Positions 8,397 to 8,890 of a stretch of DNA of 8,890 nt are shown piece after piece (position 1 is the stretch's first letter; the number at the start of each line of letters is the position of its first letter). Source of the stretch: Planctomycetota bacterium (lineage in GTDB: Bacteria; Planctomycetota; UBA1135). The notes under the pieces were generated by a model. That model was not told the origin of the DNA. It saw only the letters and a list, made by a program, of their open reading frames with translations, and made no database searches. Position numbers and translations under genes: made by a program. The stretch spans positions 1 through 8,890 of the forward strand of contig JACNJP010000367.1 of NCBI GenBank assembly GCA_014382465.1, in the 5' to 3' direction.

Positions 8397-8890
8397 ATGA
8401 CTCGCGGCTTCCTCTTTCCCATCGGCGGCGCGGAGAACAAGATCCGGGACCGCACGATCCTGCGGCGCTTCGTCGACATCTGCGGCGGCGCGGCGGCGCG
8501 GATCGCGGTCATCCCGTCGGCCTCCAAGCTCGCCGACACCGGCCCGCGCTACGTCGAGCTGTTCTCGGACCTGGGCGCCTCCCGGGCCGACTCCCTGCCC
8601 TTCGAGAGGCGCGCCGACTGCGACCGCCAGGACTGGCTGCAGGTCCTGCGCGAGGCCACCGGGGTCTTCATCACCGGCGGCAACCAGCTGCGCCTGTCGA
8701 CCATGATCGGCGGCACCGCGGTGGCCGAGCTGCTGCGGCGTCGCAACGAACAGGACGGGCTCACGGTGGGGGGCACCTCGGCCGGCGCGTCGATCCTCTC
8801 GGAGCACATGATCGCCTACGGCAAGTCGGGGCCGACGCCGCGGCCGGACATGGTCGCGCTGGCGCCCGGCTTCGGCCTGACCCGCGCGAT
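8397..8890 (+). CDS. cphB: Cyanophycinase (peptidase S51), 5' part
   Basis: Cytoplasmic serine peptidase that degrades cyanophycin (multi-L-arginyl-poly-L-aspartate) to beta-Asp-Arg dipeptides. The first 164 codons are in the window; the frame runs open off the right edge, where the rest (usually 100 or more residues) is expected. Family marks: LFPIGGAENK at 6-15, the nucleotide-fold-like strand ARIAVIPSAS (34-43), GVFITGGNQLRLS at 89-101, and the nucleophile elbow GGTSAGAS (125-132) with catalytic Ser128. The His and Glu partners known in the Synechocystis enzyme lie beyond the edge. The ATG at 8397 sits just before the conserved GGAE block as usual; it is preceded by a C-rich tract and has no Shine-Dalgarno sequence. 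Its partner iadA lies just upstream; cphA (cyanophycin synthetase) is a likely next gene but is not visible. Confidence 0.95.
   Translation, partial: MTRGFLFPIGGAENKIRDRTILRRFVDICGGAAARIAVIPSASKLADTGPRYVELFSDLGASRADSLPFERRADCDRQDWLQVLREATGVFITGGNQLRLSTMIGGTAVAELLRRRNEQDGLTVGGTSAGASILSEHMIAYGKSGPTPRPDMVALAPGFGLTRA

Noticed and set aside
7031..8539. N-terminal extension of the DHH-like protein to about 817 codons on the minus strand
   Set aside because: The extra part is the antisense of iadA and of the cphB start and looks like shadow translation; the conserved part begins after ATG 7030.

Overview
The window reads as chromosomal DNA of a very GC-rich bacterium (about 70% GC by eye, with G or C at nearly every third codon position). 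The GyrB has the long form with a large insert in its TOPRIM half, as in many Gram-negative bacteria. The phylum cannot be fixed from this window: Acidobacteriota, Planctomycetota, Myxococcota or a high-GC proteobacterium would all fit. Shine-Dalgarno sequences are weak or absent before almost every gene. There is no mobile element, CRISPR array, tRNA or rRNA, and no stretch over about 100 bases lacks a gene.

Layout. (1) 2-79, +: the last 25 codons of an unknown protein, possibly an arginine-deiminase/amidinotransferase-type enzyme. (2) 93-2516, +: gyrB. (3) 2526-4659, -: the ferrous iron uptake operon feoA-feoB, convergent with gyrB and only 9 bases away. (4) 4757-6075, +: rpiA followed 29 bases later by a small HD protein resembling stand-alone (p)ppGpp hydrolases, divergent from feoAB. 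(5) 6086-7030, -: a DHH-family phosphoesterase-like protein whose motifs appear in permuted order. (6) 7127-8890, +: iadA (isoaspartyl dipeptidase) and the 5' part of cphB (cyanophycinase), running off the right edge.

How they work together. The right-hand pair makes a complete route for using cyanophycin: CphB cuts the multi-L-arginyl-poly-L-aspartate polymer to beta-Asp-Arg dipeptides, and IadA splits those to Asp and Arg. A cyanophycin synthetase gene is expected just beyond the window. The left part is housekeeping (DNA topology, Fe(II) import, pentose phosphate interconversion) plus one possible stringent-response enzyme.

The points most worth a second look are the permuted motif order in the DHH-like protein, the C-rich (anti-Shine-Dalgarno-like) tracts directly before the starts of that protein and of cphB, the TACAAT hexamer 7 bases before the iadA GTG that suggests a leaderless transcript, and the Glu at the place of IadA's carboxylated metal-bridging Lys. 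I did not see evidence of a wholly new multi-gene system.
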